DNA of 64,000 bases, from NCBI GenBank assembly GCA_947599835.1, contig CANQFQ010000006.1, forward strand, positions 45,475 through 109,474, given 5' to 3'. Position numbers and translations under genes: made by a program. Under the pieces are notes generated by a model, which worked only from the letters and a program-made list of their open reading frames with translations, made no database searches and was not told where the DNA came from. Positions 8,075-19,704 of the stretch are shown here, one piece after another (position 1 is the stretch's first letter; each line of letters opens with the position of its first letter). Source of the DNA: an uncultured Bacilli bacterium. GTDB taxonomy: Bacteria; Bacillota_I; Bacilli_A; RFN20; CAG-631.

Positions 8075-8749
8075 ATGAAAGTTTTAATTTATAATGAAGA
8101 TACAAATAAAATGGAATCCTATAATCGTTCATTAGGTTCTCCAATGCCTTATATAAAAAATAGATATTTAACATTAAAGGAATTTAAAGGAAGCACTAAA
8201 AGTCAAATTTTATGGTCCACAAAAAGAACGATGGAGGCCTTTAATAAAACAAGAGAAAGATGGCGTAAACCGATTTATGTTGGATATGCATTTAAAAGAA
8301 TTTTTGAAGGTGGTCATTCAGGACAAAGTCAGCATTATGTGGGTGTTTCCTTTGATACTGCCCAAAATTTAAGTGTAAAACAACGAACAGAATTATATAA
8401 TTTGGCAAAAAAATTAAAAGTATGGGTATATGTTGAACCATTGAGGTTAACTCCTCGGTGGTTGCATTTTGATAAAAGGGCTACGCCAAGCGCATGTTCA
8501 GCAGGATATCCTGCATTAAAAATGAATTCGAAAGGGAATTATGTTTTAGTTTTACAAGATGCACTAAATACTTTAAATTATAATACTGGTGGATTAGATG
8601 GAATTTATGGTCAACAAACCAATCGTGCAGTACAAGCATTTCAATCACGATACAATATTTCAGAAAATGGAGTCCAATGTAAAACTTGGCAAAAATTATC
8701 TTCCCTTGTTGTTGGAAAAGGAAAAAGTAATAAAAATGAGTATTATTAA
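8075..8749 (+). CDS. M15-like D-Ala-D-Ala peptidase with C-terminal peptidoglycan-binding domain
   Basis: The 224-residue product has an N-terminal catalytic-type region with the M15 pattern SxHxxGxxxD (SQHYVGVSFD, about residues 88-97) and WLHFD (about 129-133), which supply the zinc-binding His/Asp/His of VanX/VanY-type enzymes. The C-terminal 60 residues form a PG_binding_1 repeat (LQDALNTLNYN..LDGIYGQQTNRAVQAFQ). No signal peptide is visible, so export by another route or action in the mother cell is possible. SD AGGTG is 8 bases from the ATG. Confidence 0.75.
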   Translation: MKVLIYNEDTNKMESYNRSLGSPMPYIKNRYLTLKEFKGSTKSQILWSTKRTMEAFNKTRERWRKPIYVGYAFKRIFEGGHSGQSQHYVGVSFDTAQNLSVKQRTELYNLAKKLKVWVYVEPLRLTPRWLHFDKRATPSACSAGYPALKMNSKGNYVLVLQDALNTLNYNTGGLDGIYGQQTNRAVQAFQSRYNISENGVQCKTWQKLSSLVVGKGKSNKNEYY

Positions 8750-8750
8750 T

Positions 8751-8786
8751 AAAAAAGGATTGAACCCATGAATTCAATCCTTGAAT
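8751..8786 (-). terminator. Terminator downstream of typA
   Basis: A 10-bp perfect stem, AAGGATTGAA (8755-8764) with TTCAATCCTT (8773-8782), is followed on the minus strand by a run of T. It ends typA transcription and lies just after the stop of the convergent peptidase gene, which it may also terminate less efficiently. Confidence 0.8.
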
Positions 8787-8834
8787 AAAATGTTAGTTAA
8801 CATTGCTATTACGTTTCATTTCTATTTTTGCTTT

Positions 8835-10655
8835 TTATTCTTCGTTATTACGAAGTGCCAGTCTTCGATCTAATTTCGTTAAATAACGTTTTCTTAATCG
8901 AATTGCAGTCGGAGTAATTTCAACAAGTTCATCATCTTCAATAAATTCTAATGCTTCTTCAAGTGTCATAATGCGACATGGACGTACAGTCGCAGACATA
9001 TCTGTAGCTGTACTTCTAACATTAGATTGGTTCTTAGATTTTATTGGATTGACCGTTAAATCATTACTTAATTTATGAATTCCAACGATTTGTCCTTCAT
9101 AAACTTCTTGACTAGGAGGGACTAATAAAGTGCCACGTTCTTCTAAAAATTGTAATGCATATGCCATTGTTGTTCCTGTTTCAGATGAAATTAAAACACC
9201 ATTAGTTCTTCGTGGTAATTCTCCAAGATATGGAGCATAACCCGCAAAAGTAGTAATAATTGTTCCTTCTCCATGCGTTTCATTCGTAAATTCATTGCGA
9301 TAACCGATTAAACTTCTTGTGGCTAATAAATAAGTAATTTTAGTATAGCCATCCGTGGTTTCCATATCTTCCATGACGCCTTTGCGCAAATTAAATGCTT
9401 GAATGACTCTGCCACTATATTTATCGAGGACATTCACGATTACGCGTTGCATAGGTTCATAGAGAACACCATTTTCTTCATGTAAAATGACTTGTGGGCG
9501 CGACACAGCAAATTCATAACCCTCTCTACGCATTTGTTCAATTAATATAGATAAATGAAGTTCACCACGACCCGAAACTTTAAAACTATCCGTGGTAGGA
9601 TTTTCTTCAACTCTTAAGCCAACATTGACTTCCAATTCTTTCATTAAACGCGCTTTGATTTGTAATGATGTTAGAAATTTTCCGCTTTGACCGGCAAATG
9701 GCGATGTGTTTACACAAAAATTCATCGATAATGTAGGCTCTTCAATTTTAATGAGTTCTAGGGGCTGTGGATTATTTACATCAGAAATAGTTTCCCCAAT
9801 AGATATTTCACTAATGCCTGAAATTACCGCAATATCACCACTATGTATTTCATCCACAGGGATTCGCTTTAATCCTTTATAAACGTAAATTCTTGAAATT
9901 TTTGCTTTTACAATCGAGCCATCGGATTTACAATAAGAAACTTCTTGATTTGCTTTTAATGTTCCTTGAAAAACACGACCAATACCTAGACGACCAATAT
10001 AATCATCATAGGCTAAAGTTGAAATTTGCATTTGTAAAGGTAAGTTATTTTTAGAAATATCATAGATTGCTGTATGATTTAATAAAGTTTCAAATAGAGG
10101 TTGTAAATCTTTGCTATCATCTTCGGGATTGTATTTAGCAATCCCGTATTTAGCTATTCCGTATAAAATTGGAAAATCTAATTGTTCATCAGTTGCATGC
10201 AAATTGTCGAATAATTCAAAGACTTCGTCGACCACTTCGGAGCATCTAGCATCTTTTTTATCAATTTTATTAATAAACAAGATGGGTTTTAACCCCATTT
10301 CTAAAGCTTTAGATAAAACAAATCTCGTTTGAGGCATAGGTCCTTCGCTAGAATCAACCAATAAAATGACAGTATCGACAGTACGAATAATTCTTTCAAT
10401 TTCACTTGCAAAATCTGCATGTCCTGGAGTATCAACAATATTAATTTTTATATCCTTATATTGAATGGAACAATTTTTAGAATAAATGGTAATTCCTCTT
10501 TCACGTTCTAATTCATTATTATCCATGACACAATCGACAACTTCTTCATTTGCCCGAAAAACGCCACTTTGTCTTAAAAATGCATCGACTAATGTAGATT
10601 TACCCGCATCGACATGAGCAATTACCGCTATATTTAATATTTTTAAATCAGCCAT
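8835..10655 (-). CDS. typA: GTP-binding protein TypA/BipA
   Basis: TypA/BipA is a translational GTPase that acts on the ribosome, mainly under stress. The 606-residue product has G1 AHVDAGKST, the switch with RERGIT, G3 DTPGHADF, G4 NKID, then EF-G-like domains and the BipA-specific C-terminal domain. The start at 10655 is 9 bases after TAGGAG; the ATG at 10664 abuts the SD. An oddity is a duplicated pentapeptide GIAKYGIAKY near the end of the G domain, encoded by a 15-bp imperfect repeat. It follows the transporter gene with almost no gap. Confidence 0.96.
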   Translation of the reverse strand: MADLKILNIAVIAHVDAGKSTLVDAFLRQSGVFRANEEVVDCVMDNNELERERGITIYSKNCSIQYKDIKINIVDTPGHADFASEIERIIRTVDTVILLVDSSEGPMPQTRFVLSKALEMGLKPILFINKIDKKDARCSEVVDEVFELFDNLHATDEQLDFPILYGIAKYGIAKYNPEDDSKDLQPLFETLLNHTAIYDISKNNLPLQMQISTLAYDDYIGRLGIGRVFQGTLKANQEVSYCKSDGSIVKAKISRIYVYKGLKRIPVDEIHSGDIAVISGISEISIGETISDVNNPQPLELIKIEEPTLSMNFCVNTSPFAGQSGKFLTSLQIKARLMKELEVNVGLRVEENPTTDSFKVSGRGELHLSILIEQMRREGYEFAVSRPQVILHEENGVLYEPMQRVIVNVLDKYSGRVIQAFNLRKGVMEDMETTDGYTKITYLLATRSLIGYRNEFTNETHGEGTIITTFAGYAPYLGELPRRTNGVLISSETGTTMAYALQFLEERGTLLVPPSQEVYEGQIVGIHKLSNDLTVNPIKSKNQSNVRSTATDMSATVRPCRIMTLEEALEFIEDDELVEITPTAIRLRKRYLTKLDRRLALRNNEE

Positions 10656-10667
10656 AAAAAACATCTC

Positions 10668-12116
10668 CTAAGAATTACTTTGTCTTTTTTTATTTTCAGC
10701 ATCTTTTTTTCTTATTTCTAATTCTAATTTAATTTGATTGAAACGTTCTCGATTTAAATTTGCTCGAATACCAAAAATAATTGAAAGTAAAAATAAGACG
10801 CTTGGTAATACGGCAATCACATAACGAATCGCAATTAAAGAAGAGGCAGAAGTTTGAGCTACCCAAGCACCACCATAACTTTCTTGATAACCAAATAATC
10901 CCAATATAAAGGAAACTAATGCGACAGAAATGCCGGATGCTGTTTTATACATAAATTGAACCACGCCATAATAAGCTCCTTCACGGCGAACATGATTAAC
11001 ATATTCATCCACTTCAATTACATCTGGAACACTAGAATATGGAAGAATTTGAATGGCACTCATACCAAAACCGACAGCAACGACGACCACGCCTAATCCA
11101 ATAAAGGCCTCTGTTTTATTTGTCCCATCAAATTTTGGAATAAATAAACAACATAGCAAAGAAATCACAATCCAAATAATGGCTATAATATAGACTTTTA
11201 CTTTATTGTATTTTTCAGATAATTTAACCCAAATGGCAGCAGTTGCAATGGCCACAACTAAAGGAATGGCAATAAATATCATAGATACTAAAGAATCCCC
11301 CATGGCGCCAAAATTTAAAGAGTCATTTACAAAGAATAAAAAGACGGCCATGATAATGTCAAAACCAACCATGGACAACAAATAATACATCATCGTATTG
11401 CGGAATTCTTTTAATTTAAAAAATTCTTTGATCGTTGTAAAAAATGGTTTCGAATAAGTTGCATCACTGTCATAACGTTCTTTAACATTTAAGGCAGAAA
11501 TAATCATAATGATAGCAGCAAGTATGCCAAAAATCGCAGCGCCTACTGTATATCCCCATTTTACACTATTGAATGCTTGAGCTAAAATACTTCCTTCACC
11601 TTCAGATAATAAAGAGAATAATGCAGCACCAAGAATCATTCCGATGTTTGCGAGAATAATTCGAATACCATTTAAGGAAGTTCTTTCATCATAATCTTGT
11701 GTCATATTAGCTGTTAAAGCATTATATGGAACGTAAACGACAGTCCAAATGGTATTAAATAACATATAAACAAATGTAAAGTATATAAATCTAATAAAAT
11801 CACTCGTTGCGGCATTAAATGGAGAAATCCATAATAAAATAAATAATAACCCATATGGAATTGCACCAAACAACATATAAACCCTACGTTTGCCAAATTT
11901 TGAATTTGTTTTATCCGATATAATTCCCATAAAATAATCAGTTAAAGCATCCCAAAACTTTGAAATGATAAATACTAAACTTGCTAGATAAGGCTTTAAT
12001 CCAGCAACGCTAATCATATAATAAAGTAAATAAAAATTAATGGCAGCAAAAATGATGTTACAGGATAAGTCGCCTAATCCATAACAAAATTTTTCTTTTT
12101 TTGATAAACGATTCAT
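10668..12116 (-). CDS. GPH-family sugar:cation symporter (MFS)
   Basis: The 482-residue protein has 12 predicted helices and the signatures of the glycoside-pentoside-hexuronide family (MelB/YicJ-like): YGLGDLSCNIIFA at the N-terminus and SKFWDALTDYFMGIISDKT in loop 2-3, where the Asp residues coordinate the coupling cation. The substrate cannot be told from sequence. It is co-transcribed with typA, whose SD overlaps its stop region. A promoter with an overlapping palindrome lies upstream. Confidence 0.85.
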   Translation of the reverse strand: MNRLSKKEKFCYGLGDLSCNIIFAAINFYLLYYMISVAGLKPYLASLVFIISKFWDALTDYFMGIISDKTNSKFGKRRVYMLFGAIPYGLLFILLWISPFNAATSDFIRFIYFTFVYMLFNTIWTVVYVPYNALTANMTQDYDERTSLNGIRIILANIGMILGAALFSLLSEGEGSILAQAFNSVKWGYTVGAAIFGILAAIIMIISALNVKERYDSDATYSKPFFTTIKEFFKLKEFRNTMMYYLLSMVGFDIIMAVFLFFVNDSLNFGAMGDSLVSMIFIAIPLVVAIATAAIWVKLSEKYNKVKVYIIAIIWIVISLLCCLFIPKFDGTNKTEAFIGLGVVVVAVGFGMSAIQILPYSSVPDVIEVDEYVNHVRREGAYYGVVQFMYKTASGISVALVSFILGLFGYQESYGGAWVAQTSASSLIAIRYVIAVLPSVLFLLSIIFGIRANLNRERFNQIKLELEIRKKDAENKKRQSNS

Positions 12117-12134
12117 AGAGTCATCTCCTATAAT

Positions 12135-12174
12135 TTAACGCTAGCATTATAGCACGTTAAAAAAAACAATTCAA
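12135..12174 (-). promoter_or_regulatory. Promoter and putative operator of the symporter-typA unit
   Basis: On the minus strand TTGAAT (12169-12174) and TATAAT (12146-12151) are 17 bp apart. An inverted repeat TTAACG (12135-12140) / CGTTAA (12155-12160) flanks and covers the -10 box, with additional pairing GCT/AGC inside. The placement suggests repressor control, but the regulator is unknown. Confidence 0.6.
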
Positions 12175-12243
12175 ATAGAGTAGTATTATAAGTAGAAAAA
12201 TCAAAGGGCATATGATATGATATTAATAGGGTAGGATTAAAGA

Positions 12244-13074
12244 ATGCAAAATAAAGAAAAAAAAGAAAAGGCAAAAAAACCTTCAATATTCTTTCGAATA
12301 GGACAAGTTTTTGTAAAATTATTTACGACAAAATATCAAATTCAATCTTTAGAAGAATTGAAAACCGATGGCATACGTATTATTTGTACGAACCATGCAC
12401 AAATGGGCGGACCTCTTGCTTATCAACTTTATTATCCATATAAAAAAAAGATTTGGTGTATCAGTGATGTATTTAGTCGTAAAACTTTTCCACAATATGC
12501 AATGAAAGAATTTTGGCCTAATAAGCAAAATAGCAAATGGTATAAAATGAACTCCCATCTTTTAGCCCCCTTGGCCTCTTTTGTATTCAAAAATGCCGAT
12601 GTGATTCCGGTTTATCGTGATCATCGTTTTTTAACAACCATTCGTCAGACGACAAAATGTTTAGATGAAGGATATGATATTATTATCATGCCTGAAAAAC
12701 ATGAAAAATATAATTTAGTGGTTAATGAGTATGAAGAAAATTTTGTTAGTGTGGCTAAACTTTATTCTCAAAAAACGCAAAAAAAAGTTTATTTTTATCC
12801 TAGTTATGTTGCACCAAATTGTAAAAAAGTTTTGATTGGTCACCCGATTGAATATAATCCTAATAATGATTTTGATGTTGAAAAAAAACGGATTTGTGCT
12901 TATTTAAAAGAAAACACAACCGATTTAGCTCATTTATTACCTTCACATATAGTTGTTCAATATGTGAAAGAGCCTCATAGCAAACCTTGGGTCTATCAAA
13001 AAAGTGATAAGAATACCAGTGCTGAAAATCAAAAAATGTTTGTGACATTAACAAAGAAAAAAACTCGCAAATAA
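12244..13074 (+). CDS. PlsC-like acyltransferase family protein
   Basis: The 276-residue protein resembles lysophospholipid acyltransferases. It has a TNHAQMGGPLAYQLY block in the place of the NHx4D catalytic motif, ADVIPVYRDHR for the acceptor-binding block, and DIIIMPEKHEKYN in place of FPEGTRS. Replacement of the motif Asp by Gly resembles a Bacillota subfamily with NHxQxxGP signatures, so the protein may still be active or have another acyl transfer role. No membrane helix is obvious; a basic N-terminus may be membrane-associated. It is divergent from the symporter gene. Confidence 0.6.
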   Translation: MQNKEKKEKAKKPSIFFRIGQVFVKLFTTKYQIQSLEELKTDGIRIICTNHAQMGGPLAYQLYYPYKKKIWCISDVFSRKTFPQYAMKEFWPNKQNSKWYKMNSHLLAPLASFVFKNADVIPVYRDHRFLTTIRQTTKCLDEGYDIIIMPEKHEKYNLVVNEYEENFVSVAKLYSQKTQKKVYFYPSYVAPNCKKVLIGHPIEYNPNNDFDVEKKRICAYLKENTTDLAHLLPSHIVVQYVKEPHSKPWVYQKSDKNTSAENQKMFVTLTKKKTRK

Positions 13075-13312
13075 CACGAATTTATCGATAAAATTTTAAA
13101 TTTTGCAAGGACATTATGACTTAGATTTGTTCTTGTCATTGTGGATGTTGTGCCCATCTTGATGATTTTATCGAATCTTGTTTTTATATTCATCTAGCAT
13201 GCATCATCGATTTGCTTCAAAAATAGCAAATTTGAAATGAATGATAATTAAAAAAGGTATGAAAGAATTCCATTTTGTAATCAAATGAATCAAGAATTTG
13301 TGATGTGTGATT
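13075..13312. other. Intergenic region without an intact gene
   Basis: About 240 bases before the galE terminator hold no open frame with a usable start. One plus-strand frame (around 13125-13220) reads ICSCHCGCCAHLDDFIES and is closed by stops on both sides, which could be a remnant of a Cys-rich protein or chance. No promoter or RNA structure was recognised. Confidence 0.4.
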
Positions 13313-13313
13313 T

Positions 13314-13350
13314 TAATAAAAAAAGAACATTTTAAAATGAAAATGTTCTT
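13314..13350 (-). terminator. Terminator of galE
   Basis: An 11-bp perfect stem, AAGAACATTTT (13323-13333) with AAAATGTTCTT (13340-13350), is followed on the minus strand by seven T residues. Confidence 0.85.
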
Positions 13351-13388
13351 GAAAATAATATGAATTATACTGATTTTATCGAGAATTA

Positions 13389-14399
13389 TTATTCATAACC
13401 TTTAGGATTTTTCTTTTGCCAATTCCAAGCATCACGTGCCATATCATTTAAATTATATTTTGCTTTAAAGCCAATTTCTTGATAAGCCTTTGTAGGATCG
13501 GCATAGCAAGTTGCGATATCTCCAGGTCTACGCGCAACAATTTGGTAGGGGATATCAAAGCCAACGACTTTTGAAAATGCATGAATAATTTCTAACACAC
13601 TATAACCCGTTCCAGTTCCCAAATTATAAATAACTAAACCACAGTTTGTTTTTAATTTATTTAGGGCAAGCACATGGCCTCTAGCCAAGTCACAAACGTG
13701 AATATAATCACGAATGCCTGTACCATCTTTGGTAGGATAATCATTTCCGTTGACTTTTAAGTAGGGTAACTTTTTGATAGCAACTTGAGTGACATATGGA
13801 ACTAAATTGTTAGGAATTCCGTTAGGATCTTCACCAATTAATCCAGAAGGATGCGCACCAATAGGGTTAAAGTATCTTAAAATTGCGATATTAAATGTCG
13901 GATTGCAAGTATAAAAATCTTGTAAAATAGATTCAATAAATAGTTTTGTTCGGCCATAGGGATTTGTTGCGCTTAATGGTGAATCTTCAGTAATTGGTAA
14001 AGTTTGCGGATTACCATAAACCGTTGCACTAGAGCTAAAAACAAAATTTTTAACATGATATTTTTTTGCTAATTCTAATAAAACTAATGTACTATTAATG
14101 TTATTTGCATAATATTGTAAAGGTATTTTAACAGATTCTGGGACCGATTTTAAACCGGCAAAATGAATGATTCCATCGAATTTTTCTTCTTTAAATATTT
14201 GCTCCATTCCATTATAGTTGCAAACATCCATTTGATAAAAAGGAATTTTTGTTTCAGTAATTTGTTCAATGCGCTTAACTGCTTCATATTTCGCATTGGA
14301 TAAATTATCTACAATTACGATTTCATCATTGGCTTGAATTAATTCTATGCAAGTATGTGTACCAATATAGCCGGCACCGCCTGTAACTAAAATTTTCAT
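13389..14399 (-). CDS. galE: UDP-glucose 4-epimerase
   Basis: GalE interconverts UDP-glucose and UDP-galactose using bound NAD. The 336-residue product is full length: Rossmann motif GGAGYIGTH at residues 7-15, catalytic Ser/Thr region FSSSATVYG, and the YxxxK pair in NPYGRTKLF. The C-terminal substrate-binding region (ARRPGDIATCYADP) is conserved. The gene is monocistronic, with SD AAAGTGGTG and its own terminator. It would supply UDP-galactose for surface glycans or feed galactose into glycolysis; no other Leloir gene is nearby. Confidence 0.96.
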   Translation of the reverse strand: MKILVTGGAGYIGTHTCIELIQANDEIVIVDNLSNAKYEAVKRIEQITETKIPFYQMDVCNYNGMEQIFKEEKFDGIIHFAGLKSVPESVKIPLQYYANNINSTLVLLELAKKYHVKNFVFSSSATVYGNPQTLPITEDSPLSATNPYGRTKLFIESILQDFYTCNPTFNIAILRYFNPIGAHPSGLIGEDPNGIPNNLVPYVTQVAIKKLPYLKVNGNDYPTKDGTGIRDYIHVCDLARGHVLALNKLKTNCGLVIYNLGTGTGYSVLEIIHAFSKVVGFDIPYQIVARRPGDIATCYADPTKAYQEIGFKAKYNLNDMARDAWNWQKKNPKGYE

Positions 14400-14615
14400 G
14401 AAATCACCACTTTCATTGATAATGTAAATTATATACTAAAACAATGCAAAAAAGAATATAAATTTATTGTTTTTATAGAAACATTGCGGTTGTCTAAGCG
14501 AATTTTGTATTGATTAGATTTACTTTTTCATAAAAAAGTAATTAATTTGATAATTCTGTAGTATTTTTAAAAAAAATATTATATAATAATATTTTGTTAG
14601 GACAGAGGTGTTATT

Positions 14616-15992
<1,377 letters not shown>

Positions 15993-16003
15993 GAGAGATA
16001 TGA

Positions 16004-17803
16004 TTGAGCAATATTAGTATTGATAAAATTAATGAAATAAGAAATAGCGTTGATATTGTTGATGTAATATCGCGTTATTTAAACGTAGTAAAAAAAGGAA
16101 AAAATTATTTTGCTATTTGCCCTTTTCATAACGATACTAATCCTTCATTAAGTATTTCTCGCGAAAAGCAAATTTATAAATGTTTTGTTTGTGGTGAAGG
16201 TGGCAATGTTATTACTTTTATCCAAAAATATAAAAAGATTCCTTATATCGATGCCCTGAAAGAGATTGCGTTAATTGGCGGTGTTACTTTAAATATTCAA
16301 GAAAATGTAAAGCGAGAAATAATTGATCCTAAAATTCAAGTTTTATATGATTTATTGGAAGATGCTACGAAATATTATCAAACGGCATTATCTTCAAGTC
16401 AATCCGCGATTAATTACGTGACTCAAAGAGAACTCCATAGTGATATTTTACATGAATTTAGAATCGGATATAGTTTAGATGATGAAAAAATGATTAAATA
16501 TCTAAAAAGTAAAAAATATAGTGAGGAAGATATGATTCGAAGTGGCCTTGTAATTGAAACAGAAAATGGTACATTAAAAGATCGTTTTGCAAATCGTTTA
16601 ATTTTTCCAATTCAAGATATCCAAGGACGTGTCGTGGCCTTTAGTGGCCGAGTTATTGAAAAAAGTACATTGGCTAAATATTTGAATTCACCAGAAACAG
16701 AAATTTTTATTAAAGGTAACACATTATATCACTATCATTCGGCATTAAATAGCATAAAAAAGAGTAAGAAGGTTTACATTTGTGAAGGCTTTATGGATGT
16801 CATCGCATTATTCAAGGCCAATATTTCGAATGCAATTGCATTAATGGGAACTGCCTTTACCAAGGAACATTTAAAAATATTAAAGTTTTTAGGTGTGAAT
16901 GTTGTTTTATCTTTGGATAGTGACAATGCCGGACGATTAGCTACTAAAAAATTAGCAACTGAATTAGAAAAAGAAAATATTAACGTACAAATTGTCAGCG
17001 ATTATGATGAAGTTAAAGATGCTGATGAATATTATAATCGTTATGGAATGAGTCAATTATTACTCAAAGTTCAAAATCCTATTACTTTTTTTGAATTTAA
17101 TGTTAATGAAATGAAAAAAAGTAGTTTATTGCAGGATAATTTAGAAGAAAGAAAAAAGTTTGCTCATAATATGTGTCGTTATTTAGCAAAAAAAGATGAT
17201 TTAGAAATAGATTTTTATCTCAATAAAATGGTTGAAGATTTAAAATTTCCGAAAACTACTTTATTAAAATTAGTAAAAAAGGAAAAAGAAAAGCAAAATT
17301 CTAATTATATCCCAACTAATTTTACAATGAATCAAAGATTATTGAAACGCAATGAAAAAATTAAATCGGATGTTGTTTTTCAAATGATTCAATCGAGTGA
17401 AGCCATTGAAGAATTTCAAAAAGAAGAAGTTTACTTTTCTATGCAAGATGATTGTTATAAAACGTTAATTATGTATATTTTAGATTATTATTTAGAAAAT
17501 AAAAATTTTACGGAAGCCGATTTATATTCATATATTAGCAATATAAATCCAAATGATGATGAAATCATCAAAACTTTAACAGAAGTATTAAATACGCATG
17601 AAATGGCACCGATTTATACAAAAGAATATTTTAAAGATTTAATTTATGAAATCAAAGAAATTATGACTTTAGAACAAAAAATTGATTTCTTAAAAGAAAA
17701 ATTAGAATACATTGCTGATCCTAAAGAAAAGGGAAATATTACCAATGAAATTATTCTTTTAAATCAGCAATTAAAACAAAAAAAATTTAAAACAAAGGAA
17801 TAA
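16004..17803 (+). CDS. dnaG: DNA primase
   Basis: DnaG makes RNA primers for lagging-strand synthesis. The 599-residue product has the N-terminal zinc finger (CPFH...[10 protein letters not shown], around residues 40-67), the TOPRIM core with EGFMDVIAL and [10 protein letters not shown], and a C-terminal helicase-binding region. The start is TTG at 16004, 8 bases after AGGAG; the neighbouring ATG at 16000 is in another frame and soon meets a stop. It lies 11 bp after glyQS and 14 bp before rpoD, forming the macromolecular synthesis operon. Confidence 0.97.
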   Translation: MSNISIDKINEIRNSVDIVDVISRYLNVVKKGKNYFAICPFHNDTNPSLSISREKQIYKCFVCGEGGNVITFIQKYKKIPYIDALKEIALIGGVTLNIQENVKREIIDPKIQVLYDLLEDATKYYQTALSSSQSAINYVTQRELHSDILHEFRIGYSLDDEKMIKYLKSKKYSEEDMIRSGLVIETENGTLKDRFANRLIFPIQDIQGRVVAFSGRVIEKSTLAKYLNSPETEIFIKGNTLYHYHSALNSIKKSKKVYICEGFMDVIALFKANISNAIALMGTAFTKEHLKILKFLGVNVVLSLDSDNAGRLATKKLATELEKENINVQIVSDYDEVKDADEYYNRYGMSQLLLKVQNPITFFEFNVNEMKKSSLLQDNLEERKKFAHNMCRYLAKKDDLEIDFYLNKMVEDLKFPKTTLLKLVKKEKEKQNSNYIPTNFTMNQRLLKRNEKIKSDVVFQMIQSSEAIEEFQKEEVYFSMQDDCYKTLIMYILDYYLENKNFTEADLYSYISNINPNDDEIIKTLTEVLNTHEMAPIYTKEYFKDLIYEIKEIMTLEQKIDFLKEKLEYIADPKEKGNITNEIILLNQQLKQKKFKTKE

Positions 17804-17817
17804 GGAGGAGGCACCAT

Positions 17818-19005
17818 ATGAAAGCAGAAAAAGATTTAGATGAAATGTATGATAATGATGAAATTACTGAAGTAGACATTGATGAAATTAAGCAAAAGCT
17901 TCAAAATGATATGAAAGCAGGAAAACAATTAACGAAAGAAGATGTCTATAAAGCTTTTGAAAATGCTGATTTAACAGATGATGAACTTGCCGATATCATT
18001 GATTATCTTGAATTAAATCAACCCTCTGATTCTGACTTAAAAGATGCAAAAGATTTACAAGATATTTTTTTAGATGATGATGTGTTTGTCGATGAAGCAT
18101 TGTTAGAAGAAGAATCGATTCCTGATGATATGGAAGATTTAACGAAATATGATTACGATTATGATTCTGAAACAAAAATTAATGATCCTGTAAAAATGTA
18201 CTTGCATGAAATTGGTCGTGTACCTTTACTTGGAGATCGTGAAATTGAAGTGGCCAAAAGAGTTGCAGAGGGCGATGAAATGGCTAAACAAGAATTAATC
18301 ACTGGAAATTTGAGATTAGTTGTTTCAATTGCTAAGAAGTTTTTAGGAAGAGGCATGTCCTTTTTGGATTTAATTCAAGAGGGCAATATAGGTTTGATGA
18401 AAGCCATTGAAAAATTTGATTACTCTAAAGGATATCGTTTTTCAACCTATGCTACTTGGTGGATTCGTCAAGCAATCACGCGCGCAATCGCTGATCAAGC
18501 AAGAACCATTCGAATTCCTGTTCATATGGTGGAAACCATTAATAAAATGACTAGAGTGCAAAGGCAATTAACTCAAGAATTAGGAAGAGAACCTACGGCA
18601 GAAGAAATTTCTAAACGTATGGACGGAGATATGACTCCAGATAAAGTTCGGCAAATTCAAAGAATCAATTTGGAACCTGTTTCATTAGAAACACCGATTG
18701 GAGAAGAAGATGATTCCCATTTAGGTGATTTTATCGAAGATAAAGAAGTGATTACACCAAATGAATATGCAAGCAATGAACTTTTAAAAAACGAATTAAC
18801 TAAAATATTGGATGAATTAACCCCAAGAGAAGCCAAAGTATTGCGATTACGTTATGGTTTGGCTGATGGACGACCTCATACATTAGAAGAAGTTGGCAAA
18901 GAATTCAATGTTACGCGGGAAAGAATTCGTCAAATCGAAGCTAAAGCATTAAGAAAATTACGCCATCCAACGCGTTCAAAAAAATTAGGCGACTGGCGTT
19001 TTTAA
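17818..19005 (+). CDS. rpoD: Primary sigma factor RpoD/SigA
   Basis: This is the housekeeping sigma factor that directs RNA polymerase to TTGACA/TATAAT promoters, several of which are seen in this window. In the 395-residue product region 1.2 starts at [16 protein letters not shown], region 2 holds [20 protein letters not shown], and region 4 ends in [20 protein letters not shown]. The acidic N-terminus (about 120 residues of D/E-rich sequence) is region 1.1-like. A strong SD (AAGGAGG) precedes the ATG. It follows dnaG and precedes trmK by 1 bp. Confidence 0.98.
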   Translation: MKAEKDLDEMYDNDEITEVDIDEIKQKLQNDMKAGKQLTKEDVYKAFENADLTDDELADIIDYLELNQPSDSDLKDAKDLQDIFLDDDVFVDEALLEEESIPDDMEDLTKYDYDYDSETKINDPVKMYLHEIGRVPLLGDREIEVAKRVAEGDEMAKQELITGNLRLVVSIAKKFLGRGMSFLDLIQEGNIGLMKAIEKFDYSKGYRFSTYATWWIRQAITRAIADQARTIRIPVHMVETINKMTRVQRQLTQELGREPTAEEISKRMDGDMTPDKVRQIQRINLEPVSLETPIGEEDDSHLGDFIEDKEVITPNEYASNELLKNELTKILDELTPREAKVLRLRYGLADGRPHTLEEVGKEFNVTRERIRQIEAKALRKLRHPTRSKKLGDWRF

Positions 19006-19006
19006 A

Positions 19007-19666
19007 ATGATTCATTTACCCAAAAGACTAGCACGTATAGCAGAGTTGGTGGATCCTTGTCATTTACTTGCAGATATCGGAACGGATCATGGGTTATTGC
19101 CGATTTATTTGTGTCAAATAAACAAAGTTGATTTTGCTATTGCGAGTGATATCGCAGATGAACCTTTAAAAAAAGCCAAGCAGAATATAAAAAAATATCA
19201 TTTAGAGCATAGAATTCAAACGATTTTAACGAATGGACTAATAAATATTGAAAAATGCACGAATACTATTGTTATTGCAGGTATGGGCGGGCATTTGATT
19301 GCAAATATCATCCATCAGTCTAATTGTAATTTTCATTGTTTAATACTCCAACCCAATACGCATACCGAAAAGTTACGTCAACAGTTAGTGCAAGACTCGT
19401 ATCAAATTGCTGATGAAACTTTAGTTTATGATCGAAAAAAATATTATAATATTATTAAAGCAATAAAAGTTTCAAAAAAAGTTTGCTATACTCCTTTAGA
19501 ATTAGAATTTGGTCCTATTTTGATGCAAAAAAAAGAGCCATTATTTCTAGAAATGTATCAAAATAAATTAATTAATTATCAAAATATTTTAAATACAATG
19601 GAAAAAGGTTCTAAAGGTTATAATGAAATTTATGAAAAAATGCAAAAAATTTTAAAAATCATTTAA
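19007..19666 (+). CDS. trmK: tRNA (adenine22-N1)-methyltransferase
   Basis: TrmK methylates A22 in the D-loop of certain tRNAs using SAM. The 219-residue product has the family start IHLPKRLARIAELV, the SAM motif LADIGTDHGLLPIYL (about residues 21-35), and the second motif VIAGMGGHLIANII with LILQPNT. It begins 1 bp after rpoD, a neighbourhood seen in many Bacillota (rpoD-trmK), so it is probably translationally coupled. Confidence 0.93.
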   Translation: MIHLPKRLARIAELVDPCHLLADIGTDHGLLPIYLCQINKVDFAIASDIADEPLKKAKQNIKKYHLEHRIQTILTNGLINIEKCTNTIVIAGMGGHLIANIIHQSNCNFHCLILQPNTHTEKLRQQLVQDSYQIADETLVYDRKKYYNIIKAIKVSKKVCYTPLELEFGPILMQKKEPLFLEMYQNKLINYQNILNTMEKGSKGYNEIYEKMQKILKII

Positions 19667-19697
19667 AAAAGCTACCTTTGATAAGATAGCTTTTTTT
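19661..19697. terminator. Bidirectional terminator between trmK and rpmE
   Basis: A stem formed by AAAAAAGCTACC (19665-19676) with GATAGCTTTTTT (19685-19696) has A and T runs on its outer sides, so it can stop transcription from either convergent gene. Confidence 0.8.
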
Positions 19698-19704
19698 TAA
19701 ATGA

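Noticed and set aside
13125..13225. Cys-rich peptide frame (ICSCHCGCCAHLDD)
   Set aside because: It has stops on both sides, no start codon with an SD and no recognisable family.
14400..14615. T-box riboswitch ahead of glyQS
   Set aside because: The region is only about 215 bases, lacks the conserved T-box sequence and shows no terminator hairpin.
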